Shown here piece by piece: positions 26,826-33,977 of a DNA stretch of 64,000 bases. Where the stretch lies: positions 27,771-91,770 of the forward strand of contig NZ_JXLA01000017.1 in assembly GCF_001886185.1 (NCBI RefSeq), read 5' to 3'. The translations under genes and the position numbers were made by a program. The stretch comes from Enterococcus raffinosus (GTDB lineage: Bacteria > Bacillota > Bacilli > Lactobacillales > Enterococcaceae). The notes below the pieces were generated by a model that made no database searches, was not told the origin of the DNA, and saw only the letters and a program-made list of their open reading frames with translations. The first letter of the stretch is position 1, and each line of letters starts with the position of its first letter.

Positions 26826-28025
26826 TTATTTTTCCACCGCCAGCCAAACAATCAAAGTTCCGGCAATCGAAATCATCGTTCCAATCAAAAGCATGGTGGA
26901 AACAGATAAAAAGCTGAGCATCTGACCACCGACAAACGCACCGATAATGCCGCCCATCGTATTTGCAGTCGCCATCAAGGTCTGTCCTTTGACCAAATCC
27001 TTTTGCGGAATAATTTGGTTGGTATAATAGACCGATGCCATCGTATGCATCGCAAAGCCGACCATTTGCAGGCTCTGAGCCACGTTAATTAGAAAAATAC
27101 TGCCAGCAAATAAGATTAATAGCGCTTTGACTGAGAAAAAGAAGGCCGCGACGCGCATTAATGAATGAATCTTGAACCGACGTAACAACCAAGAAAAGAA
27201 GAACATTGTCGGAAGCTCACTTAGCGCCGCAACCGATAAGGAAGAACCAACATTAGCTTCGGTTCCACCTAATGGATGCAAGATTTGAAACATATAGCTG
27301 TTGGTAATAGTATGAAAGACAAACAGTAACGAAACACCGGCCAATAGAACGATAAAGCGTTTGTATTTTTTTATAAATTCCAGCAAGCCAATCGGTTCTT
27401 CTAAATGATCCTCCTCATGATGCTCCGGGATCAATGACTCCGAATACGTTCCACCATGCCTGCGCGTATCGATTAGTAAAGTCGTCAGTGCAAAAAAGAG
27501 AAAAAAGCCAATCAATAAATACAAAATAACTGTTGAAGAAAATCGTTCGATCAAGACCCCTGTCACAGCAGATGCAGCCGCAAACGCTAACGATCCAAGT
27601 CCCCGTGCGACACCAAAATTAAGATTGTAGCCGCGACTAATAAAAAAAGTTCCGATAGCAATCGTCAGCGGTTGTAACAGTACCAGACACGCATACAGTA
27701 AAATGTAAATCAGTGCTACTATTAAAAAAATTTTCGGCACTACCAGCAAAATTCCGGAAAACAGTACAAGTACTAGTGCCATCCCCGCTGCCAACTGCGA
27801 TAAACGAATCCGAATCATCCGATCAGCAAAAGAGGCCAAGAACGGTTGGACGATCGCAGCGAATAGATTCGCTAGTGACAAGACCAGTCCAATCTGACTA
27901 TTAGTAAAATCACGGGACAGTAAAAAAACAGAAGTGAATGTACTGAGGACTGAATACCCCATCCAGTAGGGAACCTGCATGCTAATATACTGCAGATTCA
28001 GTTTGACTTGATGTGTCTTTTCCAT
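26826..28025 (-). CDS. MFS transporter (MFS_1-like/LacY-type)
   Basis: 399 aa with 12 predicted membrane helices. The N-terminus KLNLQYISMQVPYWMGYSVL and the GFAMHTMASVYYTNQIIP segment fit the MFS_1-like group that includes HcaT and sugar:proton symporters. The central cytoplasmic loop is charged and His-rich (EHHEEDHLEEP). The substrate is unknown. It is a lone gene with its own terminator; the ATG is preceded by GAGGAGG. Nothing in the neighbourhood points to a substrate. Confidence 0.85.
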   Translation of the reverse strand: MEKTHQVKLNLQYISMQVPYWMGYSVLSTFTSVFLLSRDFTNSQIGLVLSLANLFAAIVQPFLASFADRMIRIRLSQLAAGMALVLVLFSGILLVVPKIFLIVALIYILLYACLVLLQPLTIAIGTFFISRGYNLNFGVARGLGSLAFAAASAVTGVLIERFSSTVILYLLIGFFLFFALTTLLIDTRRHGGTYSESLIPEHHEEDHLEEPIGLLEFIKKYKRFIVLLAGVSLLFVFHTITNSYMFQILHPLGGTEANVGSSLSVAALSELPTMFFFSWLLRRFKIHSLMRVAAFFFSVKALLILFAGSIFLINVAQSLQMVGFAMHTMASVYYTNQIIPQKDLVKGQTLMATANTMGGIIGAFVGGQMLSFLSVSTMLLIGTMISIAGTLIVWLAVEK

Positions 28026-28161
28026 ACGACCTCCTCAAAAAATATCGTTCACTCATTATACCTGATATAAATGTTGAAATCAGACGAATTTTAGAAAATT
28101 GCTTCAAGAAATAAGAAGGAATTTCCGAAAATTGCTTTTGGGATACCGTTTATTCGGAAAT

Positions 28162-28194
28162 AGGAGGTGTGACAACCCTTTTGTCACACCTCCT
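28162..28194 (-). terminator. Terminator of the MetQ-DUF169-MetN-MetI operon
   Basis: A 14-bp perfect stem (AGGAGGTGTGACAA at 28162-28175 with its complement at 28181-28194) lies directly after the metI stop. The T-run on the minus strand is poor (TATTTCC), so efficiency may be moderate. Confidence 0.7.
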
Positions 28195-28199
28195 TCACC

Positions 28200-28856
28200 T
28201 CAATTTTTCGCTTTCTTATAGCAGAAACTGCCGATCCATTGAACAAGTTGGACAAAAATGACCAGCAAAACAACCGTGCTATACATAATGGTGTTATCAA
28301 AGTTTTGATACCCATAGGTAATGGCCACCGCACCTAACCCGCCGGCACCGACTGTTCCAGCCATTGCCGTGTAACCCAAGACCGAGATAATCGCCAGGGT
28401 CAAGCTTGATATCATGCTGGGGAAAGCTTCAACAAGCATGACCTTGAAGATAATCTGCATGTGTGTGGCGCCAATCGACTTCGCCGCATCTAATGTATAG
28501 GGATTGATTTCCAATAAATTATTTTCAAACAGCCGTGCGACATAGGGCGTCATCGCAAAGGTTAAGGGGACGACTGCTGCTGATGTTCCAATCGTCGTTC
28601 CCACCAATGAACGAGTGAACGGCATCAGTGCAACCATTAAAATAATAAATGGAAAGGACCGAATGATATTCACAACAAAATCCAGCAAGCGATATATCTT
28701 TAAATTAGGAGACAGTCCTTTCTTATTCGTGATCACTAAAACAACTGCCAAGGCAAAGCCGACGATTGTCGCAATCAACGACGAGACAATCACCATAATT
28801 AAGGTACTGACTAAATTAGGCAGCAGCACTTGGGTAATTAACACGGAATTACTCAC
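28200..28856 (-). CDS. metI: Methionine-type ABC transporter permease
   Basis: 218 aa with five or six membrane segments. The EAA-loop region reads LDAAKSIGATHMQIIFKVML, and the typical MetI segment VLGYTAMAGTVGAGGLGAVAI follows. The start is GTG 28856, overlapping the metN stop by 8 nt, with AGGAGGTG upstream. It forms the membrane channel with MetN and MetQ for methionine, methionine sulfoxide or a related sulfur compound. The specificity cannot be read from the permease. Confidence 0.93.
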   Translation of the reverse strand: MSNSVLITQVLLPNLVSTLIMVIVSSLIATIVGFALAVVLVITNKKGLSPNLKIYRLLDFVVNIIRSFPFIILMVALMPFTRSLVGTTIGTSAAVVPLTFAMTPYVARLFENNLLEINPYTLDAAKSIGATHMQIIFKVMLVEAFPSMISSLTLAIISVLGYTAMAGTVGAGGLGAVAITYGYQNFDNTIMYSTVVLLVIFVQLVQWIGSFCYKKAKN

Positions 28857-29823
28857 TGAACTTCACCTCCTGATAAAGAAAGTGATCTTGATCCGCAAGT
28901 TTCAGTAGCTTCTCACTATCTGCATCTGGTACTGATACGAATAACGTAGTCAAAGTCTCTTCCTTAAATTGTTCTGTTGTTGCCTTTAACAAATGGGGTG
29001 CTTCTATCCCTGCTTGACGCCACAAAACCAGAATATCCTTTTCTAACTTTGTCACAATTTTTACTATGCGATATCCGATTTTTCCCTCACTAAAGTTGAT
29101 TGGTGACTCTCCTGTGATTGTTTGCAAAACGTTAGAATTATTAAGAAAAACCTGCTGAACAGTATCTTCTTCCACAATTTTTCCTTTTTGCAAAATGGCG
29201 ACACGATCACAAATCTTCTTTACCACTTCCATTTGATGGGTTACCACGACAATCGTTAGCCCCATCTTTTGGTTCAATTTTAAAAGTAAATCCAAAATAC
29301 CATTTGTAATGTTGGGATCCAACGCCGAGGTCGCCTCATCACAGAGGAGAATCTCAGGATTCATCGTCAAAGCTCTAGCAATCGCTGCTCGTTGTTTTTG
29401 CCCACCAGACAATTGCCTAGGCTTCATATGCGCCTTATCAGCAATCCCCACTTCTGTCAGGAGCTCTTCCACGCGTGCTTTGATTGTTTCTTTAGAGTAC
29501 CCACTGCATTCCAATGGCAAAGCAACATTCTTATAGATCGTTTTTTGTTCGATTAAAGAATTTCCTTGAAAGATCATTCCGATTTTTTTCTTCATTTCAC
29601 GTAATTGCTTTTCCGATAGTTTCTCTAGCGCTTGTGTACCAATCCTGATGCTGCCGGATTCACTTTGCTCCAATCCGTTGATACAACGCAGCAAGGTTGA
29701 TTTCCCCGCACCGCTGATCCCTAAGATTCCCATAATAGTCCCAGACGGTATCGTCAATGAAATATCTTCTAAGATCGTTTGCTCGCCGTACCTTTTATTT
29801 ATCTGATCGATGACTATCTCCAT
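28849..29823 (-). CDS. metN: Methionine-type ABC transporter ATP-binding protein
   Basis: 324 aa. Walker A GISGAGKS at 35-42, ABC signature LSGGQ at 138-142, Walker B ILLCDEATSALD at about 158-169 and a switch His in VVTHQME. The C-terminal 90 residues form a small domain in the position of the MetN NIL domain, which mediates trans-inhibition by methionine, but the sequence looks divergent. It is slightly shorter than many MetN proteins. The operon order is metQ, DUF169, metN, metI. Confidence 0.92.
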   Translation of the reverse strand: MEIVIDQINKRYGEQTILEDISLTIPSGTIMGILGISGAGKSTLLRCINGLEQSESGSIRIGTQALEKLSEKQLREMKKKIGMIFQGNSLIEQKTIYKNVALPLECSGYSKETIKARVEELLTEVGIADKAHMKPRQLSGGQKQRAAIARALTMNPEILLCDEATSALDPNITNGILDLLLKLNQKMGLTIVVVTHQMEVVKKICDRVAILQKGKIVEEDTVQQVFLNNSNVLQTITGESPINFSEGKIGYRIVKIVTKLEKDILVLWRQAGIEAPHLLKATTEQFKEETLTTLFVSVPDADSEKLLKLADQDHFLYQEVKFSE

Positions 29824-29834
29824 CTACTCAACAC

Positions 29835-30635
29835 CTAACGTTTCACGCCTTGATAAGCGCCTCTAAAATAATTGTCTCGTTTTCGCACATCGTAAAAATC
29901 CGGGACCTCATCCTCTGCGATTTTTTTGATGATTTTACGTTTTTTCTCCAATAACTCCATGGGGTTCAATGTTTCCTCTAAACCCTCGATCATCGTTTCG
30001 AACACCTCATAAGGAAGACCGACACAAAGTTCTTCATCTTTCCAGCGTGCGACATAGCGCGTTCCAGAGCACATCATTGAAAGATTGATCAGACCTGTCT
30101 CGTAAGGATAGGATGTCCCTTCCTGACAGATCCCCTGCATTCCGGTCATCTTGATGTTTTTCGCTTGTCCATTAAAATACGCATTCCCCTGCAAGATCCG
30201 CATCGCATTAAACGGTGTTGTAATAACCAAAATAACGTCAGGAGCGCTTTTCCATACCTCAATAGGCTCTACCGCAACTCCATAAGAAGGCTCGCTGCAA
30301 TAAACCATGTCATCCGCAATTTCCTTGCTTACCTCAATATCCTTATAGACTCCCATCTTGGCATGCTTTCGTCCACTAGCACTGTATTCATCATTTTCAA
30401 TCAATCCTAAAGCTACTGCAGAGGCCGGACAACCGAAATTATCAATCGACAGTTTCACACTGATCCCTTCTGTTGCCTGCTGAACCGCTCGACAATAGGG
30501 AACCAATTTCTTTGTTGCAGGTGCGTCATAGGCTTCGAAAGCTTCTTTTGTTCGCAAAAAGCTGATCCCGACAACGTTCCGTTTCAGCTCCAACAAATAA
30601 TTTAATCGGCGGTCGAGTTCATGATATTTATTCAT
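29835..30635 (-). CDS. DUF169-family protein within the MetQNI operon
   Basis: 266 aa from ATG 30635, which overlaps the metQ stop (ATGAATAA) and has GGGAGT upstream. It has the conserved features of DUF169 (COG2043), including PYCRAV, FGCPASAVALGL, GICQEGTSYPY and MMCSGTRYVARW. It has several conserved cysteines but no membrane segment, so it should be cytoplasmic. The family has no established biochemical role known to me; it is common in anaerobes and archaea. Insertion between the binding protein and the ATPase suggests it processes the imported compound or regulates the transporter. Confidence 0.85.
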   Translation of the reverse strand: MNKYHELDRRLNYLLELKRNVVGISFLRTKEAFEAYDAPATKKLVPYCRAVQQATEGISVKLSIDNFGCPASAVALGLIENDEYSASGRKHAKMGVYKDIEVSKEIADDMVYCSEPSYGVAVEPIEVWKSAPDVILVITTPFNAMRILQGNAYFNGQAKNIKMTGMQGICQEGTSYPYETGLINLSMMCSGTRYVARWKDEELCVGLPYEVFETMIEGLEETLNPMELLEKKRKIIKKIAEDEVPDFYDVRKRDNYFRGAYQGVKR

Positions 30636-31440
30636 AGAAAGTAAACACTCCCTTGAAATGATCATTAATCCCCTTTTTACTTTCTTTTGTCGTGAAAGAG
30701 TTATTGATTGCTTTCGCCCAATCCGTATCCTTATTCTTCTCTTTTACAATCAAGCTGATTGGAAAATCCTTCGCATGTTGGTCACGGATCAGATAATCCT
30801 TATAATCTTCACCTGAATTAAACATGAAAGTAAAGAAACAAGTCGCTGCGTCTAAGTCCTCTAAGCTACGAACCGTCTGAGCCTGTTCAATCTCCACGAA
30901 CTTGAAGTTTTTTGGATTATCAACAATGTCCAATGCTGTATACCCCGATTTCTTCTCTTCGCTTAATTTGATTAAACCAGCATCTTGCATCATTAATAAA
31001 GAATTGTCTCTATTCATAGCATCATTCATGATTGCGATCTGCGCCCCATCAGGCAACTCATCGATTTTATCGTATTTAGATGAGTACAAGCCAATGCCCG
31101 TATAGTAAACGTGAGGCGTCATCATTGCTAACTCGCCGCCTTTTTGTTCATTGAAAGATTTCATAAAGGGTTCATGCTGGGCGAATGATGCATCTACATT
31201 GCCATCCTGAACAGCTTGTAAAGCCTCAATATTATTCGAAAAGACAACAAATTCCGGTGTATAACCTTCTGCCTCCATAGATTCCTTCGCTGCTTTCAAT
31301 GAATTCTCTGATACTTGATTGCAGGCAATCTTAATATCCTTCTTCTCCTCTTTTTCCGTCGCGGCTTCCTTTTTTGATCCGCAAGCACCCAATACAAAAA
31401 TTGCTGCTAACATAGCTAAAATTACTTTTGCCTTTTTCAT
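30628..31440 (-). CDS. metQ: MetQ/NlpA-family substrate-binding lipoprotein
   Basis: 270 aa. A lipoprotein signal peptide (KKAKVILAMLAAIFVLGAC) has its lipobox Cys at C20. The NlpA/MetQ fold is supported by ACNQVSENSLKAAKESME, SFAQHEPFMKSFNEQKGG, HVYYTGIGLYSSKY and the NDAMNRDNSLLMMQDAGLI segment. It captures the substrate outside the membrane for MetNI. It is the first gene of the operon, with AAGGAG before the ATG. An unusual leader upstream (31441-31718) carries a minigene, a palindrome and a weak terminator-like hairpin. Confidence 0.93.
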   Translation of the reverse strand: MKKAKVILAMLAAIFVLGACGSKKEAATEKEEKKDIKIACNQVSENSLKAAKESMEAEGYTPEFVVFSNNIEALQAVQDGNVDASFAQHEPFMKSFNEQKGGELAMMTPHVYYTGIGLYSSKYDKIDELPDGAQIAIMNDAMNRDNSLLMMQDAGLIKLSEEKKSGYTALDIVDNPKNFKFVEIEQAQTVRSLEDLDAATCFFTFMFNSGEDYKDYLIRDQHAKDFPISLIVKEKNKDTDWAKAINNSFTTKESKKGINDHFKGVFTFYE

Positions 31441-31493
31441 TATGATTCTCCTTATCGTTTTTTTGTGTTAAAGCCCCATTCATGTGTTTGAGC

Positions 31494-31523
31494 GCACAAA
31501 AAAGAAACATACAATTCTGTATG
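31494..31523 (-). terminator. Hairpin plus U-run in the metQ leader (candidate attenuator)
   Basis: CATACA (31508-31513) pairs with TGTATG (31518-31523). On the minus strand it is followed by TTTCTTTTTT, so it looks like a weak intrinsic terminator 67 nt before the metQ ATG. A matching CATAC/GTATG hairpin occurs in the rhodanese leader at 32575-32591. It is short, so termination would probably be partial or conditional. Confidence 0.5.
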
Positions 31524-31594
31524 CTCCCCCGATCCATAGAAAAAAACATGTTTCTCACACGCTAAAGAAAGGAGGGATTTTTTGTTTACTCATT

Positions 31595-31613
31595 GACTTA
31601 GAAACTCTAAGTC
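31595..31613. promoter_or_regulatory. CTTAGAGTTTCTAAG palindrome in the metQ leader
   Basis: GACTTAGA-GTT-TCTAAGTC on the minus strand is an 8-3-8 perfect inverted repeat. It begins 17 nt after the leader minigene's stop. The same core, CTTAGAGTCTCTAAG, is found in the rhodanese leader at 32663-32677 at the same distance. It could be a DNA operator or an RNA hairpin with a three-base loop. Confidence 0.6.
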
Positions 31614-31629
31614 CACCGTTCACTCAAAC

Positions 31630-31650
31630 TCACAGCTGATACATAAACAA
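31630..31650 (-). CDS. Leader minigene of the metQ operon (6 codons)
   Basis: AGGAGG (31659-31664) is followed after 8 nt by TTG TTT ATG TAT CAG CTG TGA, encoding MFMYQL; starting at the internal ATG would give MYQL. The ribosome binding site is stronger than those of most genes here, although the frame is tiny. A parallel minigene with the same spacing precedes the rhodanese lipoprotein gene. I infer a regulatory upstream reading frame, not a functional peptide. Confidence 0.5.
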   Translation of the reverse strand: MFMYQL

Positions 31651-31689
31651 AACTTCCACCTCCTAAAAATTAAAAGCGTTATCATTAAG

Positions 31690-31718
31690 AGTATAGCCGA
31701 AAGAGAAATACTTCACAA
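31690..31718 (-). promoter_or_regulatory. Promoter of the metQ operon
   Basis: TTGTGA (31713-31718), a 17-nt spacer and TATACT (31690-31695) on the minus strand. Transcription would start a few bases later, giving a leader of roughly 240 nt before metQ. Confidence 0.75.
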
Positions 31719-31748
31719 TGACTCTTAAAAAATAAAGAATGCTAAAAA

Positions 31749-31774
31749 AGCCGAATCCATTGTTAGATTCGGCT
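31749..31774 (-). terminator. Terminator after the surface-protein remnant
   Basis: A 9-bp perfect stem, AGCCGAATC (31749-31757) with GATTCGGCT (31766-31774), is followed by TTTTTT on the minus strand. It lies right after the stop of the sorting-signal fragment and insulates the metQ promoter. Confidence 0.85.
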
Positions 31775-31782
31775 AATTTTTA

Positions 31783-31953
31783 TTATCGTTTCTTGAAGTA
31801 CACCCATCCACTAGCCGCTAGCGCAACCATTCCTAAAACAACAAAAATTGGTTGTTCGCCTTCACCAGTATTTGGATAGACTTTTTTCCATGCGCTATCT
31901 AGCCAATTCTGACTAGTATTTCTTCCGCCAGTAACGTTCGATGTAATTTCACA
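31783..31953 (-). pseudogene. Remnant of a sortase-anchored surface protein (C-terminal sorting signal only)
   Basis: The 56-codon open stretch ends like a Gram-positive cell-wall sorting signal: YPNTGE (an LPXTG variant), a hydrophobic segment (PIFVVLGMVALAASGWVYF), the charged tail KKR and a stop at 31783-31785. An in-frame TAG lies immediately upstream at 31954-31956, and no start codon with a ribosome binding site precedes the motif. I read it as the 3' end of a deleted surface-protein gene, left between the rhodanese gene and the metQ leader with its terminator intact. Confidence 0.7.
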
Positions 31954-31993
31954 CTACAAAACGGTCATCAAGAGAGTTCCAAAATTTCAATTA

Positions 31994-32479
31994 TTAATCC
32001 GTCACCCAAAGCTTATTATCATCCTTATACGGCCATTTCTTCGCACCGTTCTCAACGATGAATAGACGGGATTCATCAATTCCTTCATCGATCAATAGTG
32101 AGATTGTACGTTTTGCACCGCCTCCACCACCAGGGCAGACTACATAAATCGGGTTATCGCCATCTTTGAATTGATCAGCATTATCAACGACTAATTTTTC
32201 CAACTCTTCCGTATCTACTGGATACGCACGTACACTGATTGAGTTCGGCAGGTGTCCTTTTTTATAGTCGGCTTCTGGTTGAATATCAATAATCTGATAA
32301 TCGGTTGAATCATCAGTTTCAAGTACCTTTTTCATATCTTCAGGAGAAATCATTTGCCATTCGATGTCTGCTTCCGCACGATCTTTCTTTTCTTCCTTTT
32401 TGTCGTTATTTGAACATCCTGCTACTACCAATGCAACCATGGCCAAAGCGATCAATAATCCACTTACTCGTTTTTTCAT
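31994..32479 (-). CDS. Extracytoplasmic rhodanese-like lipoprotein
   Basis: 161 aa. The signal peptide KKRVSGLLIALAMVALVV ends in the lipobox VAGC with C22 as the lipidated Cys. A short charged linker is followed by a rhodanese fold (about 40-161): YQIIDIQPEADYKKGHLPNS, then catalytic-position C115 in VVCPGGGGGAKRT. The active-site loop carries five glycines, unlike the CQSGxR loops of the cytoplasmic rhodaneses in this window, so its reactivity may differ. It should sit on the outer face of the membrane. A leader built like that of metQ precedes it. Confidence 0.88.
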   Translation of the reverse strand: MKKRVSGLLIALAMVALVVAGCSNNDKKEEKKDRAEADIEWQMISPEDMKKVLETDDSTDYQIIDIQPEADYKKGHLPNSISVRAYPVDTEELEKLVVDNADQFKDGDNPIYVVCPGGGGGAKRTISLLIDEGIDESRLFIVENGAKKWPYKDDNKLWVTD

Positions 32480-32574
32480 TTTTCAAAATCCTTCTTTCGT
32501 TCTAATTTTTGTTTGGATCACTTGCTTCATGAGTCCTTGCTTTCCATCCGCCAAAAATTTCCCACGCAAATAAA

Positions 32575-32591
32575 CATACTGTTTTGGTATG
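32575..32591 (-). other. CATAC/GTATG hairpin in the rhodanese leader
   Basis: CATAC (32575-32579) pairs with GTATG (32587-32591) around a 7-nt loop. On the minus strand it is followed by TTTATTT. It occupies the same place relative to the CTTAGA palindrome as the hairpin in the metQ leader (71 nt against 73 nt). Alone it is too weak for a confident terminator call. Confidence 0.4.
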
Positions 32592-32662
32592 CATTTTGAA
32601 GGTATCTAATTGTGTGGTTAATCACATATATTTTTTGAGGAAAAGAATGCTAAATAAACTCG

Positions 32663-32677
32663 CTTAGAGACTCTAAG
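32663..32677. promoter_or_regulatory. CTTAGAGTCTCTAAG palindrome in the rhodanese leader
   Basis: A perfect 7-1-7 inverted repeat, 17 nt after the stop of the leader minigene. It differs at one base from the core found in the metQ leader at 31597-31611. Confidence 0.6.
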
Positions 32678-32695
32678 TTGAATTTGGCCTCATAG

Positions 32696-32713
32696 TCATA
32701 GTCGTTTTGACAT
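32696..32713 (-). CDS. Leader minigene of the rhodanese lipoprotein gene (5 codons)
   Basis: AGGAGG (32722-32727), 8 nt, then ATG TCA AAA CGA CTA TGA, encoding MSKRL. Like the metQ minigene it ends in a Leu codon followed by TGA and is then followed by a Tx(T/A)TGAG-like stretch. The near-consensus ribosome binding site argues for real translation. A regulatory function is inferred. Confidence 0.5.
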   Translation of the reverse strand: MSKRL

Positions 32714-32756
32714 TTCTTTCACCTCCTGTGCCTCATGTAAGGGCTGTCTCAATCAA

Positions 32757-32785
32757 AGTATATAGAAAGGAAAACGCTTTTTCAA
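32757..32785 (-). promoter_or_regulatory. Promoter of the rhodanese lipoprotein gene
   Basis: TTGAAA (32780-32785), a 17-nt spacer and TATACT (32757-32762) on the minus strand, a near-consensus promoter. The leader to the ATG at 32479 is about 270 nt. Confidence 0.75.
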
Positions 32786-32870
32786 TAACAATTCGCAATT
32801 AAGAGCAATGTTGCAAAATCTTTTATATCCGTTAAAAAACTTGAATAAAATCACACTCCACTCTAATAAA

Positions 32871-32900
32871 AAAGACACAGAAATGTTTGTCTGTGTCTTT
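32871..32900 (-). terminator. Terminator of the apbE gene
   Basis: An 11-bp perfect stem, AAAGACACAGA (32871-32881) with TCTGTGTCTTT (32890-32900), begins 4 nt past the stop codon. It is followed by TTATTAG on the minus strand. Confidence 0.85.
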
Positions 32901-32904
32901 GCTG

Positions 32905-33831
32905 TCATAGCTCAATTCTTCCTTTTAACCCATCACTGATTGCCATTTGCTGATCTGTGGTAATGACGATGCCCTCGATTGCTTCGAGCTTATTTAGTTC
33001 CGCTATTACTTCGTATGCTTTTTTTCCAAATAAGCGCGTTGTCCAGATTTCACCATCTAAGGATTTTTTTGAAACGATCGTTAAACTGGCAAGATCCGTT
33101 TCTATCGGATATCCTGTTTGACTGTCAAAAATGTGATGATAGGTTTTCCCCTCCCAGACAAACTTTCGTTCATATATACCCGATGTTACGACAGACTCAT
33201 CCTTCACTTTGACCACCGCTACATAATTTCCTCGTGGCAGGAAGGGATTTTGAATCCCAATTCGCCAACGTCCTTCTTCTCGTTGCGGCGCGGGACCATA
33301 GGTCAGCACATTTCCGCCGAGATCAATGAAGCCGGCCTTTGCTTGTGCGGCTTTAAAATCAGCAATGATTTTATCGGCAAAATAGCCTTTTGCTAACGCT
33401 CCCAAGTCTATCGCCATCCCTGGATGCTTCAAGTAAACGGTCTGTTTCACATCATTTAATTCAATCGCAGAGGGATCAATCAACGGAAGCAGCTCCTGAA
33501 TTTTTTCCGCCGAGGGATAGTTCGCATCTTTGAAGCCTACTCGCCACTCTTGAATCAAAGGGCCAATAGCGATATTCAGTGCACTGTCTTTGACCAAACT
33601 TTGTTCTTTTCCTATTTTGATCAATTCATACAGTTCATCATCTACTTTGACTGGTTTAAGACCTGCGTGATGATTGACTTTCATGAGTTCAGAGTCCTCT
33701 GCATTCGCGCTAAAGCGCTGTTCAAAGTCACGCAGCCGAGTCTCAGCATTTACTAACAAGCTTTCCGCTTCAGGATGTTGGACCCAAAGCTTGATCACGG
33801 TTCCCATCAAATGCAGTATTTTTTCATTCAT
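32905..33831 (-). CDS. apbE: FAD:protein FMN transferase (ApbE family)
   Basis: 308 aa from ATG 33831 (AGAGAGG 9 nt upstream); an upstream in-frame TTG lacks a ribosome binding site. ApbE proteins split FAD and attach FMN to a Thr or Ser of a target flavoprotein. Visible motifs are IDLGALAKGYFADKI, GFIDLGGNVLTYG and YHHIFDSQTGYP. There is no signal peptide or lipobox, so this copy should act in the cytoplasm, unlike FmnB-type lipoproteins. It is divergent from the cyclodeaminase operon. No obvious flavinylation target is encoded nearby. Confidence 0.9.
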   Translation of the reverse strand: MNEKILHLMGTVIKLWVQHPEAESLLVNAETRLRDFEQRFSANAEDSELMKVNHHAGLKPVKVDDELYELIKIGKEQSLVKDSALNIAIGPLIQEWRVGFKDANYPSAEKIQELLPLIDPSAIELNDVKQTVYLKHPGMAIDLGALAKGYFADKIIADFKAAQAKAGFIDLGGNVLTYGPAPQREEGRWRIGIQNPFLPRGNYVAVVKVKDESVVTSGIYERKFVWEGKTYHHIFDSQTGYPIETDLASLTIVSKKSLDGEIWTTRLFGKKAYEVIAELNKLEAIEGIVITTDQQMAISDGLKGRIEL

Positions 33832-33977
33832 GTTTGCGTTCCTCTCTTTTTCTCCTATCAATCAGCTTAATAGATTTCTAGTCAGAACAAAAGAGAAAGT
33901 TCTGGAATTGCTTTGAAACCGTTAATGTAATCGCTTATACTTCTAGGTATGAAAGAAAATTTCTAAAGGGGGATTTT

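Noticed and set aside
31441..31740. SAM riboswitch or T-box upstream of metQ
   Set aside because: No S-box core, SMK box, or T-box specifier/antiterminator sequence was recognised; the leader has a different, minigene-based layout.
32763..32785. cre site at TTGAAAAAGCGTTTTCC
   Set aside because: Aligned on its CG centre it misses several consensus positions; the resemblance comes mostly from the promoter -35 and A/T runs.
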